Below are positions 34,701 to 46,798 of a DNA stretch of 64,000 nucleotides, piece after piece. The notes beneath the pieces were generated by a model. It was not told the origin of the DNA and did not search any database. It saw only the letters and a program-made list of their open reading frames with translations. This DNA is from Vitellaria paradoxa. Taxonomy: Eukaryota > Streptophyta > Magnoliopsida > Ericales > Sapotaceae. The DNA lies in the NCBI GenBank assembly GCA_019916065.1, contig CM034236.1:26750457-26814456 (forward strand), in the 5' to 3' direction. The position numbers and the translations under genes are program-made. Every line of letters starts with the position of its first letter. Within the stretch, counting starts at the first letter, position 1.

Positions 34701-37700
34701 CCAAAACTTGGCACTTAGGTGTCCGATTACAAAGATATTTGTCTTCATTTTTCGTATTTTTACGTGATCTACGAATCTAAATTAAAAACGACTACAACTT
34801 GGTGCTTAGGTGTCTGGTTAGAGCAATATTATTGTTCAATTTTTTAATTTTTAGGTCATCTGTGCATTTAAATTAAAAAGGGCGAAAACTTAGTCCTCGG
34901 GTGTCCGATTACAGTGATATTAGTAATTATTTTTTCAAATTTTTACGCGATCTATGAATCCAAATTAAAAACGGCTATAACTTGGCGCTTGGGCGTCCGA
35001 CTAGAGTAATATTTTTGTTCATTTTTTGGATTTTTACGTGATCTGCGCATTTAAATTTAAAACAGCCAAAACATGTGCTCAAGGGTCTGATTACATGATA
35101 TTTGTCTTCATTTTTTGTATTTCTACGCGATCAACGATTATAAATAAAAAACGGCTATAACTTGGCCCTCGGGTGTCTAGTTAGAGTAATATTTTTGTTC
35201 ATTTTTTGTATTTTTACGTGATTTACGTATTTAAATTAAAAAAGGCCAAAACTTGGTGCGCGGGCGTCCGACTACAATGATATTTGTCTTAAATTTTCAT
35301 ATTTTTACGCGATGCATGAATCAAAATTAAAAATGGCTATAACTTGGTGCTCGGGCGCCTGGCTAGAGTATTATTTTTGTTCATTTTTTGTATTTTAACA
35401 TGATCTGCGCATTTAAACTAAAAATGGCCAGAACCTGGTGCTCGGGTGTCCAATTACAATGATATTTGTCTTTATTTTTTGTATTTTTACGCGATCTACG
35501 AATCCAAGTTATAAACAGCCCTAACTTGGTGCTCGTGAGTCTAGTTAGAGCAATATTTTTGTTCATTTTTTTTTTTACATGATTTGTGTATCGAGATTAA
35601 AAATAGTCAAAACTTGGTGCTCGGTTGTCCGATTACAATGATATTTGTCGTCATTTATTGTATTTTTACGCGAGCTACGAATCCTAATTAAAAATGGCTA
35701 TAAGTTGGCACTCGGGTGACTAGTTAGAGCAATATTTCTGTTCATTTTTTGTATTTTAACGTGATCTGTGCCTTTAAATTAAAAATGGCCAAAAGTTGGC
35801 GCTCTGGTGTCCGATTACAACAATATTTGTCTTCATTTTTTATATTTTTATGCGATCTACGAATCCAAATTAAAAAGGTATAACTTGGCGCTCGGGCGTT
35901 TGGTTAGAGTAATATTTTGGTTCATTTTTTTTTTATTTTTATGTGGTCTGTGTATTTAAATTAAAAACGGCCAAAATATGGTGCTTGGGCGACTGATTAC
36001 AATTATATTTTTGTTCAATTTTTGTATTTCTACGCGATCTACAAATTAAAATCAAAAACCGCTATAACTCAGCGCTCGGGCGCCTGGTTAGAGTAATATT
36101 TTTGTTCATTTTATGTATTTTAACGTGATTTGCACATTTAAATTTAAAACGGCCAGAACTTGGTGCTCGGGTGCCCGATTACAATGATATTTGTCTTCAT
36201 TTTTTTGTATTTCTACGCGATCTACGAATACAAATTAAAAACAGCTATAACTTGGCGCTCGAGCGTCTGGTTAGAGTAATATTTTTGTTCATTTTTTGTA
36301 TTTTTACGTGATCTGTAAATTTAAATTTAAAACAGCCAAAGCTTGTTGCTCGGGTGTCTGATTACAATGATATTTGTCTTGATTTTTTGTATTGTTACGC
36401 GATCTATGAATTCAAATAAAAAACGGTTATAGCTTCTCACTCGGGTGTCTGGTTAGAGTAATATTTTTGTTCATTTTTTGTATTTTTATGTGATCTGTGT
36501 ATTTAAATTAAAAACGGCCAAAACTTTGTGCTCGGGCGTCCGATTACAATGATATTTGTACTCAATATTTGTGTTTTTACGCGATCTACGAATAAAAATT
36601 AAAAATGGCTATAAGATGGCGCTCGGGTGTCTCATTAGAGTAATATTTTTGTTCATTTTTTGTATTTTAACGTGATTTGCACATTTAAATTAAACATGGC
36701 TCGAACATTATGCTCGGGTGTCCGATTACAATGATATTTGTCTTCGTTTTTTGTATTTTTATGTGATCTACGAATCCAAATTAAAAACGGCTATAACTTG
36801 GTGCCCGTGTGTCTGGTTAGTGCAATATTTTTTTTCATTTTTTGTATTTTTACGTGATTTGTGTATCGAAATTAAAAACGGTCAAAACTTGGCGCTCAGG
36901 TGTCCGATTACAATGATATTTGTCTTCATTTTTCTATATTTTTGTGTGATCTGGGCATTTAAATTTAAAACGGCCAAAATTTGGTGCACGGGTGTCCGAT
37001 TACATTGATATTTGTCTTCAGTTTTTTTTTATTTTCACATGATCTACGAATTCAAATAAAAAAGGCAATAACTTGGTGCTCAGGTGTCTGGTTAGAGTAA
37101 TATTTTTGTTCATTTTTGTATTTTCTTCTTGATCTGCGCATTTTTTGTATTTTTACGTGATCTACGCGTTTAAATTTAAAACAACCAAAACTTGGCGCTC
37201 GGGATTCTAATTGCAATGATAATTGTCTTCAATTTTTGTATTTTTATGCGATCTACGAATCAAAATTAAAAATTGCGATAACTTGGCGCTCGGGCGCCTG
37301 CCTAGAGTATTATTTTTGTTCATTTTTTTATTTTAACGTGATCTACGCATTTAAATTAAAAACAGCCAGAACCTGGTGCTCGAGTGTCCGATTACAATGA
37401 TATTTGTCTTTATTTTTTGTACTTTTACGTAATCTACAAATCCAAGTTCAAAACGACTATAACTTGGCGCTCATGAGTCTGGTTAGAGCAATATTTTTGT
37501 CATTTTTTTATTTTTACATGATCTGTGTATCGAAATTAAAAACGGTCAAAACTTGGCACTCAGGTGTCCGATTACAATGATATTTGTCTTCATGTTTTGT
37601 ATTTTTACTCAATCTACGAATCCAAATTAAAATGGCTATAACTTGGCGCTTGGTTGTCTAGTTAGAGTAATATTATTATTCAATTTTTGTATTCTTACGT

Positions 37701-38191
37701 GAACTGCGCATTTAAATTTAAAACGACCGAAACATGATGGTCGGGTGTCCAATTACAATGATATTTGTCTTCATTTTTTATATTTTTATGCGATCTGTGA
37801 ATCCAAATTAAAAACGGCTATAACTTGGCGCTCGGGTGTTTGGTTGGAGTAATATTTTTGTTCATTGTTTGTATTCTAACGAGATTTGCGCATTTAAATT
37901 AAAGACGGCCCCAAACTTGGTGCTCGGGTGTCCGATTACAATGAAATTTGTCTCCATTTTTTGTATTTTTATGCGATATACGAATCAAAATTAAAGACGG
38001 TGATAACTTGACGCTCAGGTGTCCGATTACAATGATATTTGTCTTCTTTTTTTGTATTTTTACGCGAGCTAAAAATCCAAATAAAAAACGGCTATAACTT
38101 GGCGCTCATGTGTCTGGTTAGAGCAATATTTTTGTTCATTTGTTGTATTTTTACGTGATATATGTATCGAATTAAAAAATGGTCAAAACTT

Positions 38192-38210
38192 TTTTTTTTT
38201 TTTGGTAAGT
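38192..38210 (-). mobile_element. 19 bp LINE-tail insertion with 15 bp target duplication
   Basis: Twelve T followed by GGTAAGT, the reverse complement of the LINE 3' terminus ...TTACC(A)n, flanked by a perfect 15 bp direct repeat AAATGGTCAAAACTT at 38177-38191 and 38211-38225. Taking out the insert and one repeat leaves a normal satellite monomer. It looks like a target-primed insertion that copied only the tail and about seven bases of element. Confidence 0.8.
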
Positions 38211-40493
38211 AAATGGTCAAAACTTGGTGCTCAGGTGTCCAATTACAATGATATTTGTCTACATTTTTTGTATTTTTACGCGATTTACGAATCGAATTTA
38301 AAAACGGCAATAACTTAGCACTTGGGCGTCTGGTTAGAGTAATATTTTTGTTATTTTTTTGTGTTTTTACGTGATCTACGCATTTAAATTTAAAATAGCC
38401 AAAACTTAGTGCTCGGGGGTCTGATTACAGTCATATTTGTCTTCATTTTTTATATTTTTATGTGATCAATGAATACAAATAAAAAACAGCTATAACTTCT
38501 CCCTCAGGTTTTTGGTTAGAGTAATATATTTGTTCATTTTTTGTATTTTTACGTGATATGCATATTTAAATTAAAAACGGCCAAAACTTGGTTCTCGGGC
38601 GTCCGATTGCAATGATATTTGTCTTCAATTTTTATATTTTTACTCAATCTGCGAATCAAAATTAAAAACGGCTATAACTTGGCACTCGGGTGTTTGGTTG
38701 GAGTAATATTTTTGTTCATTGTTTGTATTCTAACGAGATCTGCGCATTTAAATTAAAGACGGCCCAAACTTGGTGCTCGGGTGTCCGATTACAATGATAT
38801 TTGTCTTCTTTTTTTATATTTTTATGCGATCTATGAATCCACATTAAAAATGGCTATAACTTAGCTCTCGTGCGTCTAGTTAGAGTAATATTTTCCTTTA
38901 TTTTTTTGCATTTATACGTGATCTACGTATTTAAATTAAAAACGGCCAAAAATTGTTCTCGGGCGTCCGATTACAATGATATTTATACTCAATTTTTGTA
39001 ATTTTACGCGATCTATGAATCAAAATTAAAAACGGCTATAACTTGGTGCCCGGGCGTCTTGTTAGAGCAATATGTTTGTCCTTTTTTCAATTTTAACGTG
39101 AAATACGCATTTAAATTAAACACGGCCTAAACATTGTGCTCGGGTGTCTGATTACAATGACATTTGTCATCTTTTTTTTTTTTATTTTTATGTGATCCAC
39201 GAATCCAAATTAAAAACGGCTATAACTTGGCGCCCATGTGTTTGGTTAGCGCTGTATTTTTGTTCATTTTTTGTATTTTTACGTGATTTGTGTATCGAAC
39301 TTAAGAATAGTCAAAACTTGGCGCTCGGGTGGCCGATTACAATGGTATTTGTCTTCATTTTTTTTTGTATCTTTACGTGATCAGCGCATTTAAATTTAAA
39401 ACGGCCAAAATTTGGTGCTGGGGTGTCCGATTACAATGATATTTCTCTTCATTTTTTTTATTTTTACGCGATCTACAAATTCAAATAAAAAATCGCTATA
39501 ACTTGGCGCTCGGGTGTCTGGTTAGAGTAATATTTTTGTTCATTTTTTTTTATTTTTCCATGATCTACACATTTAAATCAAAAAGGGCCAAAATTTGGTG
39601 CTCGGGTGTCCGATTTCAATGACATTTGTCTTCATTTTTTGTATTTTCACACGTTCTACGACTCCAAATTAAAAACGGCTATAACTTGGCGCTCGGGTGT
39701 CTGGTTAGAGTAATATTTATTTTATTTTTTGTATTTTTACGTGATCTGCGCATTTAAATTAAAAATGACTAAAAATTGGCACTCTAGTTTCCGATTACAA
39801 TGATATTTGTCTTCATTTTTTTCAAAATTTTAAGCGATCTACAAATCCAAAATAAAAATGGCTATAACTTGGTGCTCAGGTGTCTGGTTAGAGTAATATT
39901 TTTGTTCATTTTTTGTATTTTTACGTGATCTATGCATTTAAATTTAAAATAGCCAAAACTTGGTGCTCGAGGGTCTGATTACAATGATATTTGTCTTCAT
40001 TTTTTGTATTCTTACGCGATCTACTATTCCAAATAAATACGGCTATAACTTGGCCCTCGGGTGTCTGGCTGGAGCAATATTTTTGTTCATTTTTTGTATC
40101 TTTACGTGATCTGCGTATTTAAATTAAAAACGGCCAAAACTTGGTGCTCGGGCGTCCAATTACAAGGATATTTGTCTTCAATTTTCGTATTTTTACGCGA
40201 TCTACGAATCAAAATTAAAAACGGCTATAACATGGCGCTCGGGCGTCTCGTTAGAGTAATATTTTTGTTCATTTTTTGTATTTTATCGTGATCTGCGCAT
40301 TTAAACTAAAAACGGCCAGAACCTGGTGCTCGGGTGTCCAGTTACAATGATATTTGTCTTTATTTTTTGTATTTTTACGCGATCTACGAATCCAAGTTAA
40401 AAACGGCCCTAACTTGGCGCTCGTGAGTTTGGTTAGAGCAATATTTTTGTTTCTTTTTTTTTATTTTTACGTGATCTGTGTTTCGAGATTAAA

Positions 40494-40593
40494 NNNNNNN
40501 NNNNNNNNNNNNNNNNNNNNNNNNNNNNNNNNNNNNNNNNNNNNNNNNNNNNNNNNNNNNNNNNNNNNNNNNNNNNNNNNNNNNNNNNNNNNN
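40494..40593. other. Assembly gap of 100 N
   Basis: Exactly 100 N, the usual placeholder for a gap of unknown length. The right end of the satellite and the 3' part of element M (pol and 3' LTR) are therefore not visible, and contiguity across this point is not guaranteed. Confidence 0.99.
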
Positions 40594-41958
40594 CTTCCCC
40601 GTGCTGGTGTATTAGCTGGTCTCCCCACCCTCTATGTCTGCTGAGCTCCTTCCTACTTTTGTCAGTGTTGGACCCCATTCTGCACACTGCTCTGGGGTGT
40701 GAATCTCGATTGTTGTGGTGGCTGAACTGATAAGGAAATTGATGGGTAGCTACTCTGAACCGATTGAGAAATCTACGGTATTCTCCCACCTTCATTAATT
40801 TGCCTATTTGGACAAAACCATTGAATGTGCCCTGCCTGACCACAAGTGTAACAAACCCTAACTTCCTTACTTGATCCACCACTAGCTGTCGTACCTTGCC
40901 TTTGCTAATTCTTTCTTCCGGGGCACTACAAACTTCGGTGTCCTGGCTGCCTGCAATTGTAACATACTATTAGCCCCTTTGACGATCCCATAAGTACTCC
41001 AAACTAAGCACTCTATCGTGGATAGTGGGCAGGTGGTGTAGATAAGGTATTTCTCTGTCTCTTCTTGCTCCCATTTCTTTGTTGTTTTCCCATTTCCTTA
41101 CTAGGTCTTCCTTTCTGTATACTTCGAGTTTCTATCATATCTCTCTCTACTGTCATTGCTTGGTTAATTAAGACCTTATAATCTTCTAATCCCATAACAC
41201 CATTTGGCCTCTTAATACTGGCCTCAAACCTCGTTTGAACCTCCTGCATTTGAGATGGGTAGTCAGACCAACTCTGGTTCAAATTTTGATAAATCTGAAA
41301 ACTTCCTTTCATATTCCAACACCGACATAGATCCCTGAATCAGGTTGGAGAATTCCTCCCGTTTCGCATCCCTCAAGGATTGTGGGAAAAACTAGTCCAA
41401 AATTTTTCTTTAAATTGGTCCATGTAAGCCCGGTTGATCCCCCAGAATTTCGCACACTATCCCACCAATTGGATGCACGACCCATCAATTGAAAGGTGGT
41501 GAGAGCAATCTTGGTTGGAGGTTCTGAAATCTTCATGGCTATCAGGAGTCTTTCACATTTCGTAAGAAAATTCTTGGCTAACTCAACATCTGGGGCACTG
41601 TCATAAGTGGAAAGTTTCATTCTCCGAAGTTTTTCTAGCGCACTTGCTCCAGTTTGCATTCGGTTTGGAAGTTCTACTCCAGTGCCATTTGTTAACATTA
41701 TTACAGTCTTAGCCAACTGCTATAGCACTGCTCCATATTCACTGCCATTGTCTATGGTTCTTAGGGTGCCGGTGGAGGTCTTTCCTCATTACCTCCTGGT
41801 GCTGATTGAACTTTCGCTGCTATACTATGTTGAACTCCTTATTCCCATTGGATAGGTTCATCTCTTTGTTCTCTTACCCTGCCTCAGCCCTTACCTCAGC
41901 TTTGGTCCCCTCCCCAACCTCTACCTTGGCCTCGTCTCGGTGTTCTACATGGCGGCAT
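40594..41958 (-). pseudogene. Ty3-gypsy gag (element M), cut by the gap
   Basis: Structural capsid/nucleocapsid gene of a gypsy-type LTR retrotransposon. The ATG at 41958 opens an MPP-type start with a Gly/Arg-rich region, broken by stops. The retrotransposon gag domain is at about 41650-41380: LRRMKLSTYDSAPD, KNFLTKCERLL, GRASNWWD and LTWTNLKKNF. A frameshift near 41310 leads to a segment with FEASIKRPNG and IETRSIQKGR (41010-41312). A complete zinc knuckle C-YT-C-GQAG-H-IQWF-C lies at about 40811-40857. The gene then runs into the gap, so protease and pol are not seen. AG dinucleotides directly upstream (TGTGTGTTAG before AGCATGCC) look like a splice acceptor. It is related to the gag at 63528. 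Confidence 0.85.
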
Positions 41959-42324
41959 GCTCTAACACACATATAAAATCATCCCTCAATATATTAAAAG
42001 TTAACACACCTATCAATAACTTAAGAGTGCATCGTGTATAAAGCTTAAGATTTTACAAATCAAGCAACAGCCATACATTCCAGAACTTATTTATATATAT
42101 ATATGAACAGTCTTTATATTACTAAAGAAAAGAACGAGTTCTCAGACTTATACACAGTGCAAATTTTGTCTCAAGTAACTCGGTGGAACTTAACTCGCAA
42201 GCTAGCTAAAGAGAGGGAAATATACATGCAACAAAATTTCCGCTCCTATGTACCCAGCCCCCTCTTTTTTTTTTTTTTGGCCATTTATTATTACTCTTTC
42301 CCCCACCCTCATCAAGGTCCCTGC

Positions 42325-42836
42325 CTACTTCTTTGGGCATAGCCAACTGATGTGGCCACACTGGCCACAGGAAAAGCACTGTTTAAGGCACTAGGTCTGT
42401 TTGTGTCCCAGCTTATGACACCAAAAGCAGACAAGGGGTCCCCTACTCGGACCAAGCGTCGTCCCATCTATGCTGGAGCCAGTAAGATTCACCCCGTCCC
42501 TGCCAACTAGTTTCAGTGATGCTTAGGATTGGCTGGATGATAACAATGGGCTGAAGCACCATAGGTTGGGGCGACATTGGTACTTCCGAATGTATAGGTT
42601 CATTTCTCAAAAAGGCTCGTACGATATCTCTGGTGTTGCGGGGATTGGGGTGCACGGGAATAATTGGATCCTCCAGAATATGCGGTCCCATCCCCTAGAT
42701 GGGTTTTGTAAGGGACTTTAGGCAGGATATGTGTGAAGATATTGTCGTCTGGCCAAGTTATTTCGGGTTCTCGCATAATGTTGATTTGGCTAGGTTGCCC
42801 TCGCTCCCATACCCTAGTAAGACTTGGCGTCGTCAT
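42325..42836 (-). pseudogene. Additional ORF with two tandem CCHC knuckles, upstream of gag (element M)
   Basis: Open region between primer site and gag. ATG at 42836 (MTTPSLTRVWERG), then EITWPDDNIFTHILPK, a frameshift near 42690, a Pro/Ile-rich linker (PQPMVLQPIVIIQP), another frameshift near 42440, and two zinc knuckles at 42330-42429: C-FW-C-HKLG-H-KQT*-C (one in-frame TAG) and C-FS-C-GQCG-H-ISWL-C, then stop at 42325-42327. A counterpart with the same order (acidic start with I..P.D.IF, Pro/Gln linker, two knuckles) lies at 62881-63229 in element T, again between primer site and gag. Two knuckles point to nucleic-acid binding. I do not recognise the family and assign no function. Confidence 0.6.
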
Positions 42837-42986
42837 TTTTTTTCCTAACAAAAATTTCAAAGTTAGATTTCGACCATATAAACACTAAATAAATCTTTAA
42901 AATAAGTTTTACGCAATGAATTTCCTCCGTATGTACTAGCCTTTGGTGGTAATTGCAATACCCATTGTCCCTAGGTATTCTATAAG

Positions 42987-43003
42987 CCTAGGCTCTGATA
43001 CCA
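42987..43003 (-). promoter_or_regulatory. Primer binding site, initiator-Met tRNA type (element M)
   Basis: On the minus strand TGGTATCAGAGCCTAGG, the sequence complementary to the 3' end of plant initiator-Met tRNA, where minus-strand DNA synthesis starts. It follows the LTR end (GGGGCGTGACGA) and fixes element M as reading leftward. Confidence 0.88.
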
Positions 43004-43794
43004 ATCGTCACGCCCCGAATTTTGTGACCCAAAGAATGAGTGGATGTTATAAATTCTAATGTAATAACCACAATTACCCTTGAGTAGATGTGCACCATTT
43101 ATGCCAATTATCCCATTGCAACATAATAGTATAATAGCTCCAAGTAGAACCTCAATATAGATATATAAAATTTAGCCTTAAGGCCTAATAGACCAAGCTA
43201 AAGATTTAAAATAATGTTACAATTTTAGCGTCTGGATTAAAAGGTAATAAGGTTTTCTTAAATAACTAACAAGAAAAAAGTGCCATCACGGTCCATCTAA
43301 GATTCAGGAGTTGCACCTACATCACAGTCTGTAGGGACGTGAGCACCAACCACTTGTGCCCACGATGTATATACCAATATATAACATGTAATAAAATTAA
43401 ACGTATGCATTATTCATCTAATTCAGTTAGGTAATCACATATCAATGACTTACCAAGTAAATATGTTACAGAAAATACTAATATCCTAGTTATCCTATCA
43501 GTAATAGATGAGTTATCAGGTTTCATTAAACTTCCTTACTATTATGAGACTTTTGATAATAAATTATAGGGTGGATACTAACAACGTCGTATTTATGGTT
43601 TCCTACCATGGGCCACGAAAAGTCAAATCCTCAATCGTTATGTTATAGGCTACTAACCTGCTGGTATGAATACCAACTCCTGTGCAGGTTCTGGGTCTTT
43701 CAACCCAATGGTAGGTCTCTATACCCTTCTTATTTTTTTTTCTTTTCCTAATATTCGTTATCCCCACATTTATATTATCGGGACGAAATTGTAA

Positions 43795-44060
43795 TTCCAC
43801 AAACTTTTGGGATTCATTATGTAATTATCCACACTTTTGTAATTACCCAAACTTTGGGGGGTCATTGTGCAATTATCTAAACCTTTGGGGTGTCATTTTT
43901 GTAATCATTCAAAACCTTGGGGTCGTTTCATAATTATTCAAACTTTGGGGCCTATTATGTAATATCTGAACTTTTGGGGGTCATCGTGTAATTATCAAAC
44001 TTTAGGGTCAATTTTGTAATTATTCAAAACTGTGGGGGTCATTATGTAATTTTGAGAACC
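43795..44060. repeat. Degenerate ~30 bp tandem repeat inside the LTR
   Basis: About eight imperfect copies of TTGGGGTCATTATGTAATTA followed by TCCAAACT-like bases. Such short repeats are common in plant gypsy LTRs. No coding potential. Confidence 0.8.
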
Positions 44061-44233
44061 TTTCTGTCCTTTTCCTAACCTACCATTCCAGCAAGAACCA
44101 AGCATATTTGATTTATATATATTATATATACATAAATACATGGATGTATATGCATACAAATAGATACTAACTTTACGTGGCAATTCTTTTTTTTAACATA
44201 AGAAAGCAAACAAAAACATCATACTATTTTGTA

Positions 44234-44234
<1 letters not shown>

Positions 44235-44265
<31 letters not shown>

Positions 44266-44450
44266 TTTTTGTTTTCACACATTATATATAAATCGAATGC
44301 ATTTAAATTCCCACCTCAATGTCCTAGCGTAGTATAAGAACCACTTGGGAATAGCTAGTATTGCCTCGTACTCTCAGAGTTATTGGTCCTATTTATCAAA
44401 ATAATCATACCAATATTATTATTATTATTATATTATTATTATTATTTTAC
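44235..44450. repeat. Two (TTA)n microsatellites
   Basis: Uninterrupted (TTA/ATT) runs at about 44235-44264 and 44412-44450, the second with one break. Confidence 0.85.
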
Positions 44451-44621
44451 CTTGAATTACAAAATCTTACAATTAATTTACATTGGCAAAAATTTCTCGT
44501 ACTTGGTATTACGTGACCGTCCTTACTCCTGAGTTGCCCGATTCTAGCCGAACAGTGCCCCCCTTTTCCTTCTCATTTTTTCTTTTTTTTTGGTTTCTCG
44601 CTTACGGTCCTAGACATGCAT

Positions 44622-44632
44622 CTATATATATA
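44622..44632 (-). promoter_or_regulatory. TATA box of the element M LTR
   Basis: Minus-strand TATATATATAG preceded by GAGGAG and followed by ATGCATG. About 190 bases further upstream a CACGTGG G-box-like word is present next to a GT microsatellite. Placement inside the putative U3 supports an LTR promoter. This is sequence inspection only. Confidence 0.45.
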
Positions 44633-44870
44633 CTCCTCAGTCTTAACAAGTGGAAGCTCCCTGGACTCTTCAAGTTGCTACCAACCAAGGCTACATGGCC
44701 ACTCACCAAGGCTATTCCATTTGCTAGCAGCAGGGAAAGGCAATGTGTGGCTTGGCTATGCCTTGCCACCAAGTCTACTTTCCTAGGCTAGCCCATTCAA
44801 GTGAGGCAAAGCCTCAAGAAGCCACGTGTGTGTGTGTGTGTATAATCTACATATATTTATTAGAATTTAC

Positions 44871-46798
44871 AAATCAAAGCTTATGGATGAAGGCTAAACA
44901 CAAATAAACAAAAATGGAAGAGAATTTAAGAAGTTAAAATTTACAAAGTTAAAATTATTACATTAATTTAATTATATTATTTATTAAAATAATTAAATTC
45001 AATAAAAAATACATTATATATGATTTAGTTCTATTATTTACTAAAAATAATTTAATAAAATATATTTCAAATTATAACATATTATATAATTTATAAATAT
45101 ATTTCATACATGTACGAAAGTGTATGGATTTGACTGTTACAATTGAAACGTGAGAGATCAAAGTGACACAAAATATAAACTTTAGAGGAAATTATCTTTT
45201 TATTCTCAGTCTAACAATTATATGTAATAGCCAACTAATAGAAGGACCGAATTGCTATTCGATGAAAGTTTAGGGATTTAACTGTTACAATTAAACCGTG
45301 TGGGACTAAAGTCATATCGAGTTAAACTGTAGAAGTAGTTTTTATACTTACCCTTTCAAAATATTTTGTTTAAAATTTTATTCATGAAGACTTGAGTCAT
45401 TGCAATTTTAGTGGCGTAACGAGTACATGCAGTGTAATGTTTACCTCATACGCATAATTAATGCAAAAAGCAAATATAATGCATCATCATAAATTCTTTT
45501 GAATAGCTAATTTAGATTGTTTTAATTACTAATCTTATTTTTTATTAACCAATATTTATGAGTGTTAAGTAAAAAACAAAACAAAAAAGAATGATATGAT
45601 ATTTCACCATTAATATATAGTTGTTTATTTAATGGGTTTTCCAATTATTGTATTTTATTACATTTTTTAGGTTATTACTATTAAAATTTGATTTAATTTA
45701 GTTTATTAATAAATTAATTATATAATTTACATATTAAAAAATAATTTATTTATAGTATTTTGCCAAAATAAAACATATTTTATCATGCTACTAGTAAGGA
45801 TTTTTTTTTTGTTTTACAATAAATTAATTAAATAATTGGCAACTTACCACTCGAAAAAATAAATTGGCAAAGTGCAATGCATGAAAACTCAATCTTAGAT
45901 TAAGTTTTCATTAACAGTAAAATCACAATTTTAGCCTAAATACTCAATCTGAGATTGAGTATGTTTGTTGTCGTTGCATTTGTATTTGTTTGTTAATTGT
46001 TATGTTGTTGGATGTCTTTGTTAGTTAAGTTGTATTTGTTTGTTAAATAGGTTAGATTTTTAGTGGACAAATTTATTTACACTGTTGTGTGCCGGTTTGA
46101 GAATTTCCACAATCAGTTGAAGAGATGTTGTAGGGTTGTATTTGTTTATTGAACAGGCTTATGCATAGGTTTTGGGTAAATTGTTTAACAGATTTTGGGT
46201 GAAACTACTATAGTTGTGACGTTGATCATCGTCAATGTAAAGTGAATTCATGGGTTCCTTAAATTAAACTTACCATTTGGTTTATTGTAATTGTAAAATT
46301 TACTAAACAATTAATTGGGTTAGAAAAATATTTAAAGATAATTAAATATAAATCAAATTTAAAAAATAACTTCTCTTAAAATAATAAGTCTCATTATATC
46401 TTAAATTTAAAAATACAAAGAATGCCAAAATATTATCTAAACATAGGAATAATTTTTTGTTTTGAAAAATTTTTAATTTTAAATTTAAATTGGCCATGTT
46501 GACAATTTTAGCCGATTAATAGTCCTCATTATTTGAGCGTTATATATATATATATATATATATTCATAATATTAAAAGAATGTATTTTTTATCTCCTCTT
46601 CTCATTCACTCTAATCTTACGCAACATACCATTCCATTTTTCTCTTTTTTCCATAGATTTTTGAATTATTTTTTTTAATTCATTCATTCTCTCTCTTCTC
46701 TTCTCTTTTCTTATTCACAAAACTTTTATTTATTTGTTTCACATCACTAAAATACTATAACTTTACTCTTTTTTTGGCCTATAAAAACACTAGAATTA
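44871..46798. other. AT-rich non-coding spacer
   Basis: No coding region is visible. It holds a pair of related segments, GGATTTGACTGTTACAATTG at about 45125 and GGATTTAACTGTTACAATTA at about 45273, with partly similar flanks. It also has an 11 bp-arm palindrome at 45940-45962 and an (AT)n run at 46541-46562. The LTR of element P begins at 46799. Confidence 0.7.
45940..45962. repeat. Palindrome with 11 bp arms
   Basis: Arms ATACTCAATCT and AGATTGAGTAT separated by a single G. A related half, ACTCAATCTTAGATTAAG, lies about 55 bases to the left. Function unknown. Confidence 0.75.

Larger units (their letters stand above)
24139..40493. repeat. AT-rich satellite, 91/182 bp (distal block), with higher-order structure
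   Basis: Continuation of the array at 10003-18007, starting in phase at the LINE target duplication and ending at a scaffold gap. About 180 monomers. The last 10 kb contains sequence variants absent from the first block, such as GGCCCTAACTTGGCGCTCGTGAG and GGCCAGAACCTGG, which recur at long intervals. Interruptions are a 19 bp LINE-tail insertion at 38192, a run of 21 A at 31746-31766 and a 23-base local duplication at about 25921-25965. No genes are seen. Confidence 0.97.
43004..44870 (-). repeat. 5' LTR of element M (right limit approximate)
   Basis: Long terminal repeat of the minus-strand gypsy element. The left limit is set by the primer site; the right limit is a guess at a TGTAAATTC start near 44870. 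Inside are a TATA box (44622-44632) and a block of about 28-30 base degenerate repeats at 43795-44060. A segment at 43640-43700 matches the LTR of element T: CAGGAGTTGGTATTCATACC against CAGGAATTAGTATTCATACC at 61849. This similarity shows M and T are one family. The partner 3' LTR would lie beyond the gap. Confidence 0.6.

Noticed and set aside
10003..40493. Small open frames of 60-100 codons with CLFFVFLRDL-type sequences throughout the AT-rich array
   Set aside because: They repeat with the satellite period and have no start context or conservation beyond that of the repeat.
10003..40493. Regular repeats as a possible CRISPR array
   Set aside because: There are no unique spacers between conserved repeats, the unit is a continuous 91/182 bp tandem satellite, and the context is a plant genome.
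44483..44791. Open frame of about 100 codons in plus orientation
   Set aside because: It lies in the putative U3/R of the element M LTR, overlaps its TATA box on the other strand and shows no domain.
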